From positions 434,001 to 498,000 of the forward strand of contig NZ_AP024646.1 in NCBI RefSeq assembly GCF_019977235.1: a stretch of 64,000 nucleotides of DNA. Reading direction: 5' to 3'. A model generated the notes under the pieces. That model was not told the origin of the DNA and made no database searches. It worked only from the letters and a program-made list of their open reading frames with translations. Made by a program: the position numbers and the translations under genes. The DNA is from Arthrobacter sp. StoSoilB5 (GTDB lineage: Bacteria; Actinomycetota; Actinomycetes; Actinomycetales; Micrococcaceae). Of this stretch, positions 36,935 through 44,704 are shown piece after piece (positions within the stretch are counted from its first letter, which is position 1; every line of letters starts with the position of its first letter).

Positions 36935-37849
36935 GTGACTACAAGACCCTTCCTGTTCGAACACATTCCGCTCACGGGCAGCAGCCGTGTCAAGCGGGGC
37001 ATGGCGGAGATGCTCAAGGGCGGCGTCATCATGGACGTCGTTAACGTCGAGCAGGCCCGCATCGCCGAGGACGCCGGTGCCGTGGCGGTCATGGCGCTTG
37101 AGCGCGTGCCCGCCGATATCCGCGCCCAGGGTGGCGTGTCCCGGATGTCCGATCCCGACATGATCGATCAGATCATCGCTGCCGTGTCCATTCCGGTCAT
37201 GGCCAAGGCCCGTATCGGCCACTTCGTCGAAGCCCAGGTCCTGCAGTCCCTCGGTGTCGACTACATTGACGAGTCCGAGGTCCTGACCCCGGCCGACTAC
37301 GTCAACCACATCGATAAGTGGAACTTCACTGTTCCCTTCGTTTGTGGCGCCACCAACCTGGGTGAGGCGTTGCGCCGCATCAACGAGGGCGCGGCGATGA
37401 TCCGTTCCAAGGGCGAAGCCGGTACCGGTGACGTTTCCAACGCTACGGGACACATGCGCAAGATCCGTGCCGAGATCGCCAAGCTCGCCGCACTTCCCGA
37501 GGACGAGCTGTACGTTGCGGCCAAGGAACTGCAGGCCCCGTACGAGCTGGTCAAGGAAATCGCGGCCACGGGCAAGCTCCCGGTAGTGCTGTTCACCGCC
37601 GGTGGCATCGCCACCCCGGCCGATGCTGCGATGATGATGCAGCTCGGCGCCGACGGCGTGTTCGTTGGTTCCGGCATCTTCAAGTCCGGCAACCCCGCCG
37701 AGCGCGCTGCCGCCGTCGTGAAAGCCACTGCTTACTACGATGACCCCGACGTCATCGCCAAGGTCTCCCGCGGCCTGGGCGAAGCGATGGTCGGCATCAA
37801 CGTCGACGAAATCCCGCAGCCCCACCGCCTCGCAGAACGCGGCTGGTAG
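36935..37849 (+). CDS. pdxS: Pyridoxal 5'-phosphate synthase subunit PdxS
   Basis: A 304-residue PdxS that builds pyridoxal phosphate from ribose 5-phosphate, glyceraldehyde 3-phosphate and ammonia. The two active-site lysines are in [10 protein letters not shown] and [11 protein letters not shown], and the C-terminal [14 protein letters not shown] binds phosphate. GTG at 36935 was preferred because GGAG lies just before it; a TTG at 36863 would add 24 unconserved residues. The glutaminase partner PdxT is not in the window, which is unusual. The location suggests a link to glycine/serine handling by PLP enzymes. Confidence 0.92.
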   Translation: MTTRPFLFEHIPLTGSSRVKRGMAEMLKGGVIMDVVNVEQARIAEDAGAVAVMALERVPADIRAQGGVSRMSDPDMIDQIIAAVSIPVMAKARIGHFVEAQVLQSLGVDYIDESEVLTPADYVNHIDKWNFTVPFVCGATNLGEALRRINEGAAMIRSKGEAGTGDVSNATGHMRKIRAEIAKLAALPEDELYVAAKELQAPYELVKEIAATGKLPVVLFTAGGIATPADAAMMMQLGADGVFVGSGIFKSGNPAERAAAVVKATAYYDDPDVIAKVSRGLGEAMVGINVDEIPQPHRLAERGW

Positions 37850-37887
37850 GGCGAAAAGTTGGATACGAAGCCGTTGAAGACCATGTC

Positions 37888-38004
37888 ATGACTGGCGTGG
37901 TTGAGCAGGCGGCGGACGACGACTCTGTCCTATGGATCGCCGCCGCGGGAGCAAGTACGCGGCGGCTTTTCGATCAGTCCACCGGATATCAGGTCTGGGT
38001 TTGA
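37888..38004 (+). CDS. Possible 38-residue protein downstream of pdxS
   Basis: ATG at 37888 to TGA at 38002-38004, product beginning MTGVVEQAADDDSVLWIAAAG and ending STGYQVWV. The composition looks protein-like and the gene is on the pdxS strand, 38 bp downstream. The ribosome site is weak. The frame stays open back toward the pdxS stop, so it could also be a remnant of a longer gene. No family recognised. Confidence 0.3.
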   Translation: MTGVVEQAADDDSVLWIAAAGASTRRLFDQSTGYQVWV

Positions 38005-38030
38005 CCTACCCCTCCATGGTGCCTGCGATG

Positions 38031-38963
38031 TCAGAGATCATCTTCGGGCCGGGCGGCAAGGATCCGGTTGGCGTTGATCTGCAGGATGCCGAGCGACTCC
38101 TGGATCAGGGGCGATGCGATGCTGCCCCTGCGCATCGCAGCGACAATGCGCCGCGCGGGTTTCCCCTTGCCGGTAATACGTAGTCGAACCACGTTTTCGG
38201 CACTGTGCAGCGGCGCCAGCCGCGGCAGCAGGCCCACGCCCAGCCCTGCACCCACGAAGGCGATTTGGGTTTCCCACTCAACGGCCTCGTGGGCAATCCG
38301 CGGTGTCACCCCGACTGCCGTGAATGCCGCTGTAAAGAGGGCATGGTAGGTGGAACCGACGGCCTCCGTGATCCAGGGTTCCGACGCCAGTTCTTCCAGC
38401 GTCACTGTTTCCCGCGACGCCAACGGATGGTCGGCGGGAATGATCACGTCCAGCGGATCGTCGAGCAGGACTCTCTGCTCGAAGCGCGGATCGTCCTCAC
38501 CATAAGTGTCGGACTGCATGGCAACGATGACCGCGAGGTCGATTCTCTCCGCAACCAACAAGTCGAAGCAGCGGGCCGGGTTGGCCTCAAGTACCTGTAC
38601 CTCCAGCAAGGGGCGGGTGGAGCGCAGGGTAGCGGCCAGCGGCGCGAGCAACTGCGCGGCCGCCGTGGAGAATCCGCCGAGGCCAAAATGGGACTGCACT
38701 TGGTCGCCGGCCTCCATGGCTGCAGCGCGCAGGCTCTCCCATTCGGCAATGAGGGTGTCCGAGCCCGCCACCAGAAAGCGCCCCGTGGCGGTCAACCGGA
38801 CGCCGCGGCCGTCCTTGGTCAGTAGCTGCATTCCCAGCATGCGCTGGAGCTCCCGCAACTGTGCGGAGACGGCGGAGGGAGAATATCCTGTGAGTTCCGC
38901 CGTTGCGCCGATTGTGCCGCATCGGGCAAACACGCGAAGGGTTATGAGCCTTGGATCGATCAT
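38031..38963 (-). CDS. LysR-family transcriptional regulator
   Basis: A 310-residue regulator with the N-terminal helix-turn-helix (residues 1-60: GATAELTGYSPSAVSAQLRELQ) and a substrate-binding effector domain (from about residue 90, with DLAVIVAMQSD and GAGLGVGLLPRLAPL). ATG at 38963 (MIDPRLITLRVF) matches the usual LysR start; a GTG at 38978 would lie inside the palindrome TGCAC-TGATT-GTGCA. It is divergent from gbcA/gbcB and is their likely activator. Confidence 0.9.
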   Translation of the reverse strand: MIDPRLITLRVFARCGTIGATAELTGYSPSAVSAQLRELQRMLGMQLLTKDGRGVRLTATGRFLVAGSDTLIAEWESLRAAAMEAGDQVQSHFGLGGFSTAAAQLLAPLAATLRSTRPLLEVQVLEANPARCFDLLVAERIDLAVIVAMQSDTYGEDDPRFEQRVLLDDPLDVIIPADHPLASRETVTLEELASEPWITEAVGSTYHALFTAAFTAVGVTPRIAHEAVEWETQIAFVGAGLGVGLLPRLAPLHSAENVVRLRITGKGKPARRIVAAMRRGSIASPLIQESLGILQINANRILAARPEDDL

Positions 38964-38972
38964 GCACCCATC

Positions 38973-38989
38973 ATGCACTGATTGTGCAT
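38973..38989. promoter_or_regulatory. Perfect palindrome between the LysR gene and gbcA
   Basis: ATGCAC-TGATT-GTGCAT (38973-38989) is a perfect 6-5-6 inverted repeat of the T-N11-A kind bound by LysR regulators. It lies next to the lysR start and 144 bp before gbcA. An extra CATGCACCC half-site is at 38961. Confidence 0.7.
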
Positions 38990-39132
38990 GGTTATCTCCT
39001 AAATATTGCGCTTTTGTTGCAGTTCATTCGTCCCTAATCTCGTACTACGAAGACTTCGATAACGCCGGTCGCGATGACGCACCAGCGGTCTCCACAAAAT
39101 GCACACTCATCCAGCCTCCCGGGAGGAAACCC

Positions 39133-40437
39133 ATGACTGCTCCAGTGAACTTGCCCCTGAAATCACGCGGAAAACTCGCTTCATCATTGCCTGCTGAGCA
39201 GCTGGCGGAAATCGCCGGGTTGTTCGACTTCCGTCGTACGGGCTACTCCCTCGATGCCCCCTTCTACACAGACCCGACGATTTTCAAGATCGACATGGAA
39301 GCCATTTTTGGCCAGCACTGGATCTTTGCCGCCAGCGTGGCCGAGCTGCCGGAGCCGGGAGACTACGTCACCGTCGATTACGGGCCCTACTCCCTGATCG
39401 TCCTGCGCAACGACGATGGCGACGTTAACGTCCTGCACAACGTGTGCCGCCACCGCGGTGCCCGCGTCCTGACCGAAGCTGCCGGTTCCACCGGAAACCT
39501 CGTATGCGGCTACCACTCCTGGACCTATTCCCCCGAGGGCAACCTGATCCACGCCTCCGCTCCCGGCGAAGCCAAATTCGACAAGAACTGCTTCGCCCTC
39601 AAGCGTGCCCACAGCCGCATGGTCGCCGGACTCATCTTCGTCTGCATTGCCGACGAACCGCCAACCGACTTCGACGAAACCTCAAAGATCTTCGAGCCGT
39701 ACCTCGCGCCCCATGATCTGTCGAAGACGAAGGTCGCCTACCAGCAGAACATCATCGAGGAGGGCAACTGGAAGCTCGTCATGGAGAACAACCGTGAGTG
39801 CTACCACTGCGACGGACACCCGGAGCTTGCCTGTTCCCTCTTTCCCACCTGGGGCCTGACGGAGGGCCTGATCCCGGCCCATCTCGAAGAAGTGTGGGAC
39901 CGCAACAAGGAAGCCCAGTCCTCCCTCGAGGAGCGTTGCCGCCGCTACGGCCTGCCCTACGAGGTGGTCGAGGAGCTGGACACCCGTATTGCCGGTATCC
40001 GCATTTCCCGCGAATCCCTGGACGGCGAAGGCGAATCGTTCTCGGCCGATGGGCGCAGGCTCTCCAAGAAGCTGCTCGGCGACCTGCCGGACTTCCGCCT
40101 TGGCCGCTGCTCGATGCACCTGCAACCCAACAGCTGGTTCCACTTCCTGGGCGACCACGTGATCACGTTTGGTGTCTTCCCGATCAATGAGCACCAGTCC
40201 CTGGTCCGCACCACCTGGCTGGTAGCTGATGACGCCGTGGAAGGCGTTGACTACGACCTCGACAAACTCACCTACACCTGGAAGCAGACGAACCTGCAGG
40301 ACAAGGCGTTCGTGGAGTTGTGCCAGCAGGGTGCCGGCAGCCCGGCCTACGAGCCCGGCCCGTACATGAAGAGCGAGTACCAGGTAGAGGCGTTCATCAA
40401 CTGGTACGTGCAGCGGGTCCAGGAGCACTTGGCATGA
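39133..40437 (+). CDS. gbcA: Glycine betaine monooxygenase, Rieske oxygenase component
   Basis: A 434-residue Rieske non-haem iron oxygenase. The [2Fe-2S] ligands are Cys105-x-His107 (VCRHRGA) and Cys125-x-x-His128 (VCGYHSW). The mononuclear iron motif is NRECYHCDGHPE with His225 and His229. It resembles GbcA, which hydroxylates a betaine methyl group so that dimethylglycine and formaldehyde form. ATG at 39133 follows GGGAGGAAA. It is coupled to the reductase gene by an ATGA overlap. Context (dmg, betaine transporter, formaldehyde enzymes) supports betaine as substrate over other trimethylamines. Confidence 0.92.
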   Translation: MTAPVNLPLKSRGKLASSLPAEQLAEIAGLFDFRRTGYSLDAPFYTDPTIFKIDMEAIFGQHWIFAASVAELPEPGDYVTVDYGPYSLIVLRNDDGDVNVLHNVCRHRGARVLTEAAGSTGNLVCGYHSWTYSPEGNLIHASAPGEAKFDKNCFALKRAHSRMVAGLIFVCIADEPPTDFDETSKIFEPYLAPHDLSKTKVAYQQNIIEEGNWKLVMENNRECYHCDGHPELACSLFPTWGLTEGLIPAHLEEVWDRNKEAQSSLEERCRRYGLPYEVVEELDTRIAGIRISRESLDGEGESFSADGRRLSKKLLGDLPDFRLGRCSMHLQPNSWFHFLGDHVITFGVFPINEHQSLVRTTWLVADDAVEGVDYDLDKLTYTWKQTNLQDKAFVELCQQGAGSPAYEPGPYMKSEYQVEAFINWYVQRVQEHLA

Positions 40438-41852
40438 TTGAACTCCTCACTGAGACGGCAATCCACCAAGAGCCACAGCGCATTCGCGGTCTTGAGATGC
40501 CATGGAACAGGGTCATGGGCAGCACCGAGGCACCCGCTCGTGCTGCACGTGCACTGGGCCCCTGGCATCCACAGGAGTTCATGGCCGAATGTGTGGAGAC
40601 CGTTCCCGAGGCGGGCGGCTTGATGACCTTCGTGTTCCGCCGCTGCGACGGTGCGCCCCTGGCGTTCCGTGCGGGCCAGTATGTAAACGTCGCTTTTCCC
40701 GTGAACGGCCAGGACCAGGAACCGGTGGACCGCAGCTATTCGCTGTCCAGTTCCCCAACCGAGCCTTGGACCTTCAGCATCAGCGTCAAACGCGACGCCA
40801 CAGGACTCGTCTCACCGTGGGTGCACGAGAACGTCAAACCCGGGACTGTGCTCGAGATGCTCGGACCGGTGGGCGCATTCCACTTGCCCGATGCCGACCG
40901 GCGGGCGCGGTACCTCTTCTTGGCCGCCGGCGCCGGCATCACCCCCATCATGTCCATGCTGCGGACCATCCATTCCCTGCCCGGGCATGCCGATGTTGTG
41001 GTGCTCTATCACGGAGCGGAGGCCGGAGGCTTTGCCTTCCACAAGGAGTTGGCCTACATCGCCTCCGTGGACTCTCGCGTCAAGGTCTTCTACTCCCTGG
41101 GTGACCGCAGCAAACCCGAGGGATGGGAAGGGCTCAGTGGAAGGTTGACGGCAGCCATGCTGGACGAGGTTGCCCCGGATGCCAACGGCCGCCAGGTCTA
41201 TGCCTGCGGCCCCGAGGGTTACCTGAACACAGCCACCGAGCTCCTGGGCAAAGTTGGCGTCGACGACACTTCCATCTACATGGAATTCTTCTCGGGTGAT
41301 CGCCAGACGCTCCTTGAATACCAGGCGGAGCTCGCGCTTGCGGCAGACATCGCAGAGGAAATCGCTGAGGAAATCGCCGATTCCGCCGAGGACTACTACG
41401 AAAGCCAGCCCACCGCCTTCGGACTCTACGAGCCTGGCTACGACGCGGAGGGAACCCTGCAGGCCACGGGCCTGCCGCTGGAAACCGTCGACCCGGACGC
41501 GCCCGGTTCCGAGGCACCCGACGGCGGTTCGGGGCCGGCGCCGGAGGCCGAAGCACCCGATGCCTCGACCTTCGACACGGTGGGGACGGGAAGCCTCACA
41601 CTGTCCTTCATGCGCACCGGCATCAATGTTCGCATCGACCCCAGCGAACACATCCTCGGGGTGGCGCAGCGTGCAGGCGTTCGGATCGGCGCGAACTGCA
41701 AGGAAGGCATGTGTGGCTCGTGCAAGGTGGTCAAGCTTTCCGGGGAGGTCGAGATGAACCACCAGGGCGGAATCCGCGCACGGGAAATCGAGGCCGGGAA
41801 GTTCCTGCCCTGCTGCTCCACCGCGCAGACCGATTTGGTGATCGACGCCTAG
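40434..41852 (+). CDS. gbcB: Glycine betaine monooxygenase, reductase component
   Basis: A 472-residue flavin/iron-sulfur reductase supplying electrons from NAD(P)H to GbcA. An FAD domain (RSYSLSSSP near residue 102), an NAD domain (FLAAGAGITPIMSMLRTI, YACGPEGYLNTA) and a C-terminal plant-type ferredoxin (NCKEGMCGSCKVVK, then FLPCCSTAQ) are in order. The linker before the ferredoxin is unusually long, roughly 90 acidic Ala/Glu/Pro-rich residues (AEEIAEEIADSAEDYYES, PAPEAEAPDAS), making it about 100 residues longer than typical GbcB. ATG 40434 is preceded by AGGAG and overlaps the gbcA stop. Confidence 0.92.
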   Translation: MIELLTETAIHQEPQRIRGLEMPWNRVMGSTEAPARAARALGPWHPQEFMAECVETVPEAGGLMTFVFRRCDGAPLAFRAGQYVNVAFPVNGQDQEPVDRSYSLSSSPTEPWTFSISVKRDATGLVSPWVHENVKPGTVLEMLGPVGAFHLPDADRRARYLFLAAGAGITPIMSMLRTIHSLPGHADVVVLYHGAEAGGFAFHKELAYIASVDSRVKVFYSLGDRSKPEGWEGLSGRLTAAMLDEVAPDANGRQVYACGPEGYLNTATELLGKVGVDDTSIYMEFFSGDRQTLLEYQAELALAADIAEEIAEEIADSAEDYYESQPTAFGLYEPGYDAEGTLQATGLPLETVDPDAPGSEAPDGGSGPAPEAEAPDASTFDTVGTGSLTLSFMRTGINVRIDPSEHILGVAQRAGVRIGANCKEGMCGSCKVVKLSGEVEMNHQGGIRAREIEAGKFLPCCSTAQTDLVIDA

Positions 41853-41886
41853 CCGCTTCCAGCTGCCCTGGCTGAAAAGCAAGCGA

Positions 41887-43152
41887 CTACCGGAGTCCCG
41901 CACTGTGTGCCAACGCAATGGCCTCAGTGCGGGACCGGACGTCCAGCTTCCGGAAGAGGTTCCGGATATGAAATTTCACAGTATTTTCGCTGACATTGAG
42001 TTCAGCGGCGATGGCCCGGTTACGCTGGCCGGCGGCCAGCAATTGAAGGACTTCCAGTTCTCTTGCGGCAAGGCCCCACGCTGAGACATCACCAGCGGGT
42101 GCCGATGGTGGATCCAGCGGCAGCACCACAGAGATATCTGCTCCCCAGCCCTGCATGACATCTACGCTCATCCTGCCATCCACGGCCTGCACCCGTTGGC
42201 GCAACCGTTCGATGTTGGGGGAATCGGGGGACAGCTCGCCCCGGCCATCGTCCCGGACGTTGATAAGCAGGTTTTCACCATCGCAGTCCCACTGGGCCCG
42301 GACACGGTGCACATCAGGTTGCTCGGCTATTGCGAGCACCAGGCCCCGGACCACGGCACGGGCAGCGTGGGCTACTTCTCCTGGCAATGCCCTGCCATTC
42401 GCAGGCGGTTCAATGAACTGGATGTCGATGTTGCTGAAGTGCATTAGCGGCCGGAGGTCCACGCGAAGCCGCTCGAACGCCGTGCTGACTGGTTCCTCCA
42501 CGAGATCGCTTGTGCGGTCGTTAAGGGTTCTCAGGCCGATCAGCGCCTTGGCAGTCATGTCGGTTACGAAAGCACGGGTTGCGTGATCGTCCATGCTGTT
42601 GGACCGCAGCGCGGCGAGCACGGTTTCCAGCGTGGTGGAGTGCTGGTCCACCAGCTCGGCCGTCACCCGGATCCGCTCCGCTGATGCGGCACGGGACTCC
42701 AACAGATACGACGGCGGCGCATCAGAGACCTTCTCCTGGATACGTGCCGCGGTGAGCCGCCAAAGGTAGGAGAGGACGCGCAGGGATTCGCTGTCCTGTC
42801 CAACTCCGGGATCAGTCAAGACCAACAGCGCATTGCTGGGTGCGTACGCCAAAGCCAGGACATCCCGTTCCTCCCCGGCGACGGTAGCTTTGGCGCGCCA
42901 TGGACCCTCGTCCGGAATCGCGGCCCGTACCTTATCCAACTCCGGGATGGAGACCCTGCTGACAATGCTTTCCTCGCCTGCCTTCTTCTGGGGGCGGCCA
43001 GTGCAGTCCTCGGTGAAGATGACCAAGGCACTGGACTTGACGTAGGGCAGCAGGGCTGTTCGCAGGCTGTCCGCTATACGCATGAGAGGTGCCTGGGTGA
43101 TGTCTGCGATGGCATTTAAAAGCTGCCAGGGGATGACGGTGGGCTCGGACAT
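41887..43152 (-). CDS. LuxR-type regulator with histidine-kinase-like ATPase domain
   Basis: A 421-residue protein with an unusual order: an N-terminal GAF-like sensory region (about 1-150), a helical region similar to a kinase dimerisation segment but without an obvious phospho-acceptor histidine (RVTAELVDQHSTTLETVLAAL), an ATPase-like segment (LLINVRDDGRGELS, about 285-330), then a C-terminal LuxR helix-turn-helix (LAARELEVLQLLAAG, NVSENTVKFHIRNLFRKLDV). It thus merges kinase-like and output domains without a receiver. It is divergent from hxlB/hxlA; a palindrome in the shared promoter suggests it controls formaldehyde fixation. Confidence 0.85.
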   Translation of the reverse strand: MSEPTVIPWQLLNAIADITQAPLMRIADSLRTALLPYVKSSALVIFTEDCTGRPQKKAGEESIVSRVSIPELDKVRAAIPDEGPWRAKATVAGEERDVLALAYAPSNALLVLTDPGVGQDSESLRVLSYLWRLTAARIQEKVSDAPPSYLLESRAASAERIRVTAELVDQHSTTLETVLAALRSNSMDDHATRAFVTDMTAKALIGLRTLNDRTSDLVEEPVSTAFERLRVDLRPLMHFSNIDIQFIEPPANGRALPGEVAHAARAVVRGLVLAIAEQPDVHRVRAQWDCDGENLLINVRDDGRGELSPDSPNIERLRQRVQAVDGRMSVDVMQGWGADISVVLPLDPPSAPAGDVSAWGLAARELEVLQLLAAGQRNRAIAAELNVSENTVKFHIRNLFRKLDVRSRTEAIALAHSAGLR

Positions 43153-43183
43153 GCTCCCAAGCCTAAACGAAGTAGGCCGCGTG

Positions 43184-43203
43184 TACTACCCAAAAGGGTG
43201 GTA
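43184..43203. promoter_or_regulatory. Palindrome in the LuxR/hxlB divergent promoter
   Basis: TACTACCC-AAAA-GGGTGGTA (43184-43203) is an 8-4-8 inverted repeat with one mismatch, 32 bp before the LuxR-type start and about 100 bp before hxlB. Size and symmetry suit a LuxR-type dimer. Confidence 0.65.
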
Positions 43204-43301
43204 GCAACTGCTCTTTTTCAGCGTTCCACCTACCCGAACTGACCGGGAGACTTGATTGCAGGCCCGAAAGGCTCGAGCACCCTATACACGAAGGAGTGAA
43301 T

Positions 43302-43892
43302 GTGAACGTCACCGCAGAAACAGCAACTGCCACGAGCACGGACGTAGCCAACAATGTGTCCCTGATCCTCGGCGAAGTCGCTGACACTACTTCTGGGATT
43401 GAGTACGCTCAGTTGGCCCATCTTGCGGACAGGATCAGTGGGGCCGGGCGTGTGTTCCTCGCCGGAGCTGGACGCAGCGGCCTGGTCCTCCGGATGGCGG
43501 CCATGCGCCTGATGCACCTCGGCCTGACTGTCCACGTGGCAGGTGACACCACCACGCCCGCCATCAGTTCCGGCGATTTGCTGGTGGTCGCGTCCGGTTC
43601 AGGTACGACCTCCGGTGTGGTCAAGGCTGCGCAAACCGCGCTTGAAGCAGGTGCACAGGTTGCCGCCATCACCACCAACCCGTCCTCGCCGTTGGCCGGG
43701 CTGGCCGACGTCGTGGTGGTTGTCCCGGCCGCCCAAAAGACGGACCACGGTTCCAACATTTCGCGCCAGTACTCCGGCAGCCTGTTCGAGCAGGCGCTGT
43801 TCCTTGCCACCGAGTCGGTTTTCCAGACTCTTTGGGACGCCGCGGACGAACCCGCTGAGCAGCTCTGGTTGCGTCACGCCAACCTCGAATAA
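43302..43892 (+). CDS. hxlB: 6-phospho-3-hexuloisomerase
   Basis: A 196-residue SIS-domain isomerase of the ribulose monophosphate pathway, converting hexulose 6-phosphate to fructose 6-phosphate. Motifs VFLAGAGRSGLVLRMAAMRLMHLG and VVASGSGTTSGVVKAAQTAL define the sugar-phosphate site, and SNISRQYSGSLFEQALFLATES is typical of PHI. GTG at 43302 was chosen, five bases after AAGGAG; the GTG at 43296 abuts that site. With hxlA it fixes formaldehyde onto ribulose 5-phosphate. Confidence 0.93.
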   Translation: MNVTAETATATSTDVANNVSLILGEVADTTSGIEYAQLAHLADRISGAGRVFLAGAGRSGLVLRMAAMRLMHLGLTVHVAGDTTTPAISSGDLLVVASGSGTTSGVVKAAQTALEAGAQVAAITTNPSSPLAGLADVVVVVPAAQKTDHGSNISRQYSGSLFEQALFLATESVFQTLWDAADEPAEQLWLRHANLE

Positions 43893-43970
43893 GCCCAACC
43901 AAGTAGCCAATTTCTTTGGCTCGATTCCAACTCACCAACACCGACAACCCACAAGGAAAGTAAGAAAACC

Positions 43971-44594
43971 ATGAAACTTCAAGTCGCACTGGACCTCCTC
44001 ACCACCGAGGCCGCCCTGGAACTGGCCGGCAAGGTAGCCGAGCACGTTGACATCATCGAGCTGGGCACGCCGCTCATCAAGGCCGAGGGCCTCTCAGCAG
44101 TGACCGCCATCAAGGAAGCACACCCCACCAAGATCGTCTTCGCCGACATGAAGACCATGGACGCCGGAGAACTCGAAGCCGACATCGCCTTCAAAGCGGG
44201 AGCCGATCTGGTCTCGGTGCTCGGAACGGCTGACGACTCCACCATTGCGGGTGCGGTCAAGGCGGCACAGTCGCACAACAAGGGCATCGTTGTGGACCTG
44301 ATCGGTGTTGCCGACAAGGTCACCCGTGCAAAGGAAGCCCGGGCCCTCGGGGCCAAGTTCATCGAGTTCCACGCAGGCCTGGACGAGCAAGCCCAGCCTG
44401 GCTACGACCTGCGCGGCCTCCTTAACGCCGGCGAGGAAGCCCGCGTACCGTTCTCCGTCGCAGGCGGCGTCAACGCCTCCACCATCGCGGCAGTGCAGCT
44501 GGCTGGTGCAGACGTAGCCGTGGCCGGCAGCGCCATTTACAGCGCCGAAGATCCGGAGCTTGCCGCCAAGGAGCTCAAAGCCGCCATCCAGTAG
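43971..44594 (+). CDS. hxlA: 3-hexulose-6-phosphate synthase
   Basis: A 207-residue member of the orotidine decarboxylase superfamily that condenses formaldehyde with ribulose 5-phosphate. The family motif ADMKTMDAGELEADIAFKAGAD (about residues 59-80) and IIELGTPLIKAEG are intact, with VAGGVNASTI and DVAVAGSAIYSA at the C-terminus for phosphate binding. It follows hxlB by 78 bp on the same strand, behind AAGGAAAG. It provides a carbon-conserving alternative to FdhA for formaldehyde. Confidence 0.94.
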   Translation: MKLQVALDLLTTEAALELAGKVAEHVDIIELGTPLIKAEGLSAVTAIKEAHPTKIVFADMKTMDAGELEADIAFKAGADLVSVLGTADDSTIAGAVKAAQSHNKGIVVDLIGVADKVTRAKEARALGAKFIEFHAGLDEQAQPGYDLRGLLNAGEEARVPFSVAGGVNASTIAAVQLAGADVAVAGSAIYSAEDPELAAKELKAAIQ

Positions 44595-44645
44595 GGCCTG
44601 CGACCACCGCACTAACCTGGTTGACGTCGTCAGCCAGTTGGTGTC

Positions 44646-44695
44646 GCCGCCCGGGAAAGTACCCACTCAAAGGTGCTTTTCCGGGCGGCTTTTCC
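44646..44695 (+). terminator. Rho-independent terminator after hxlA
   Basis: GCCGCCCGGGAAA (44646-44658) pairs with TTTCCGGGCGGC (44678-44689) and is followed by TTTTCC. It probably also limits readthrough into the convergent debranching-enzyme gene. Confidence 0.8.
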
Positions 44696-44704
44696 TTTCC
44701 GGGC

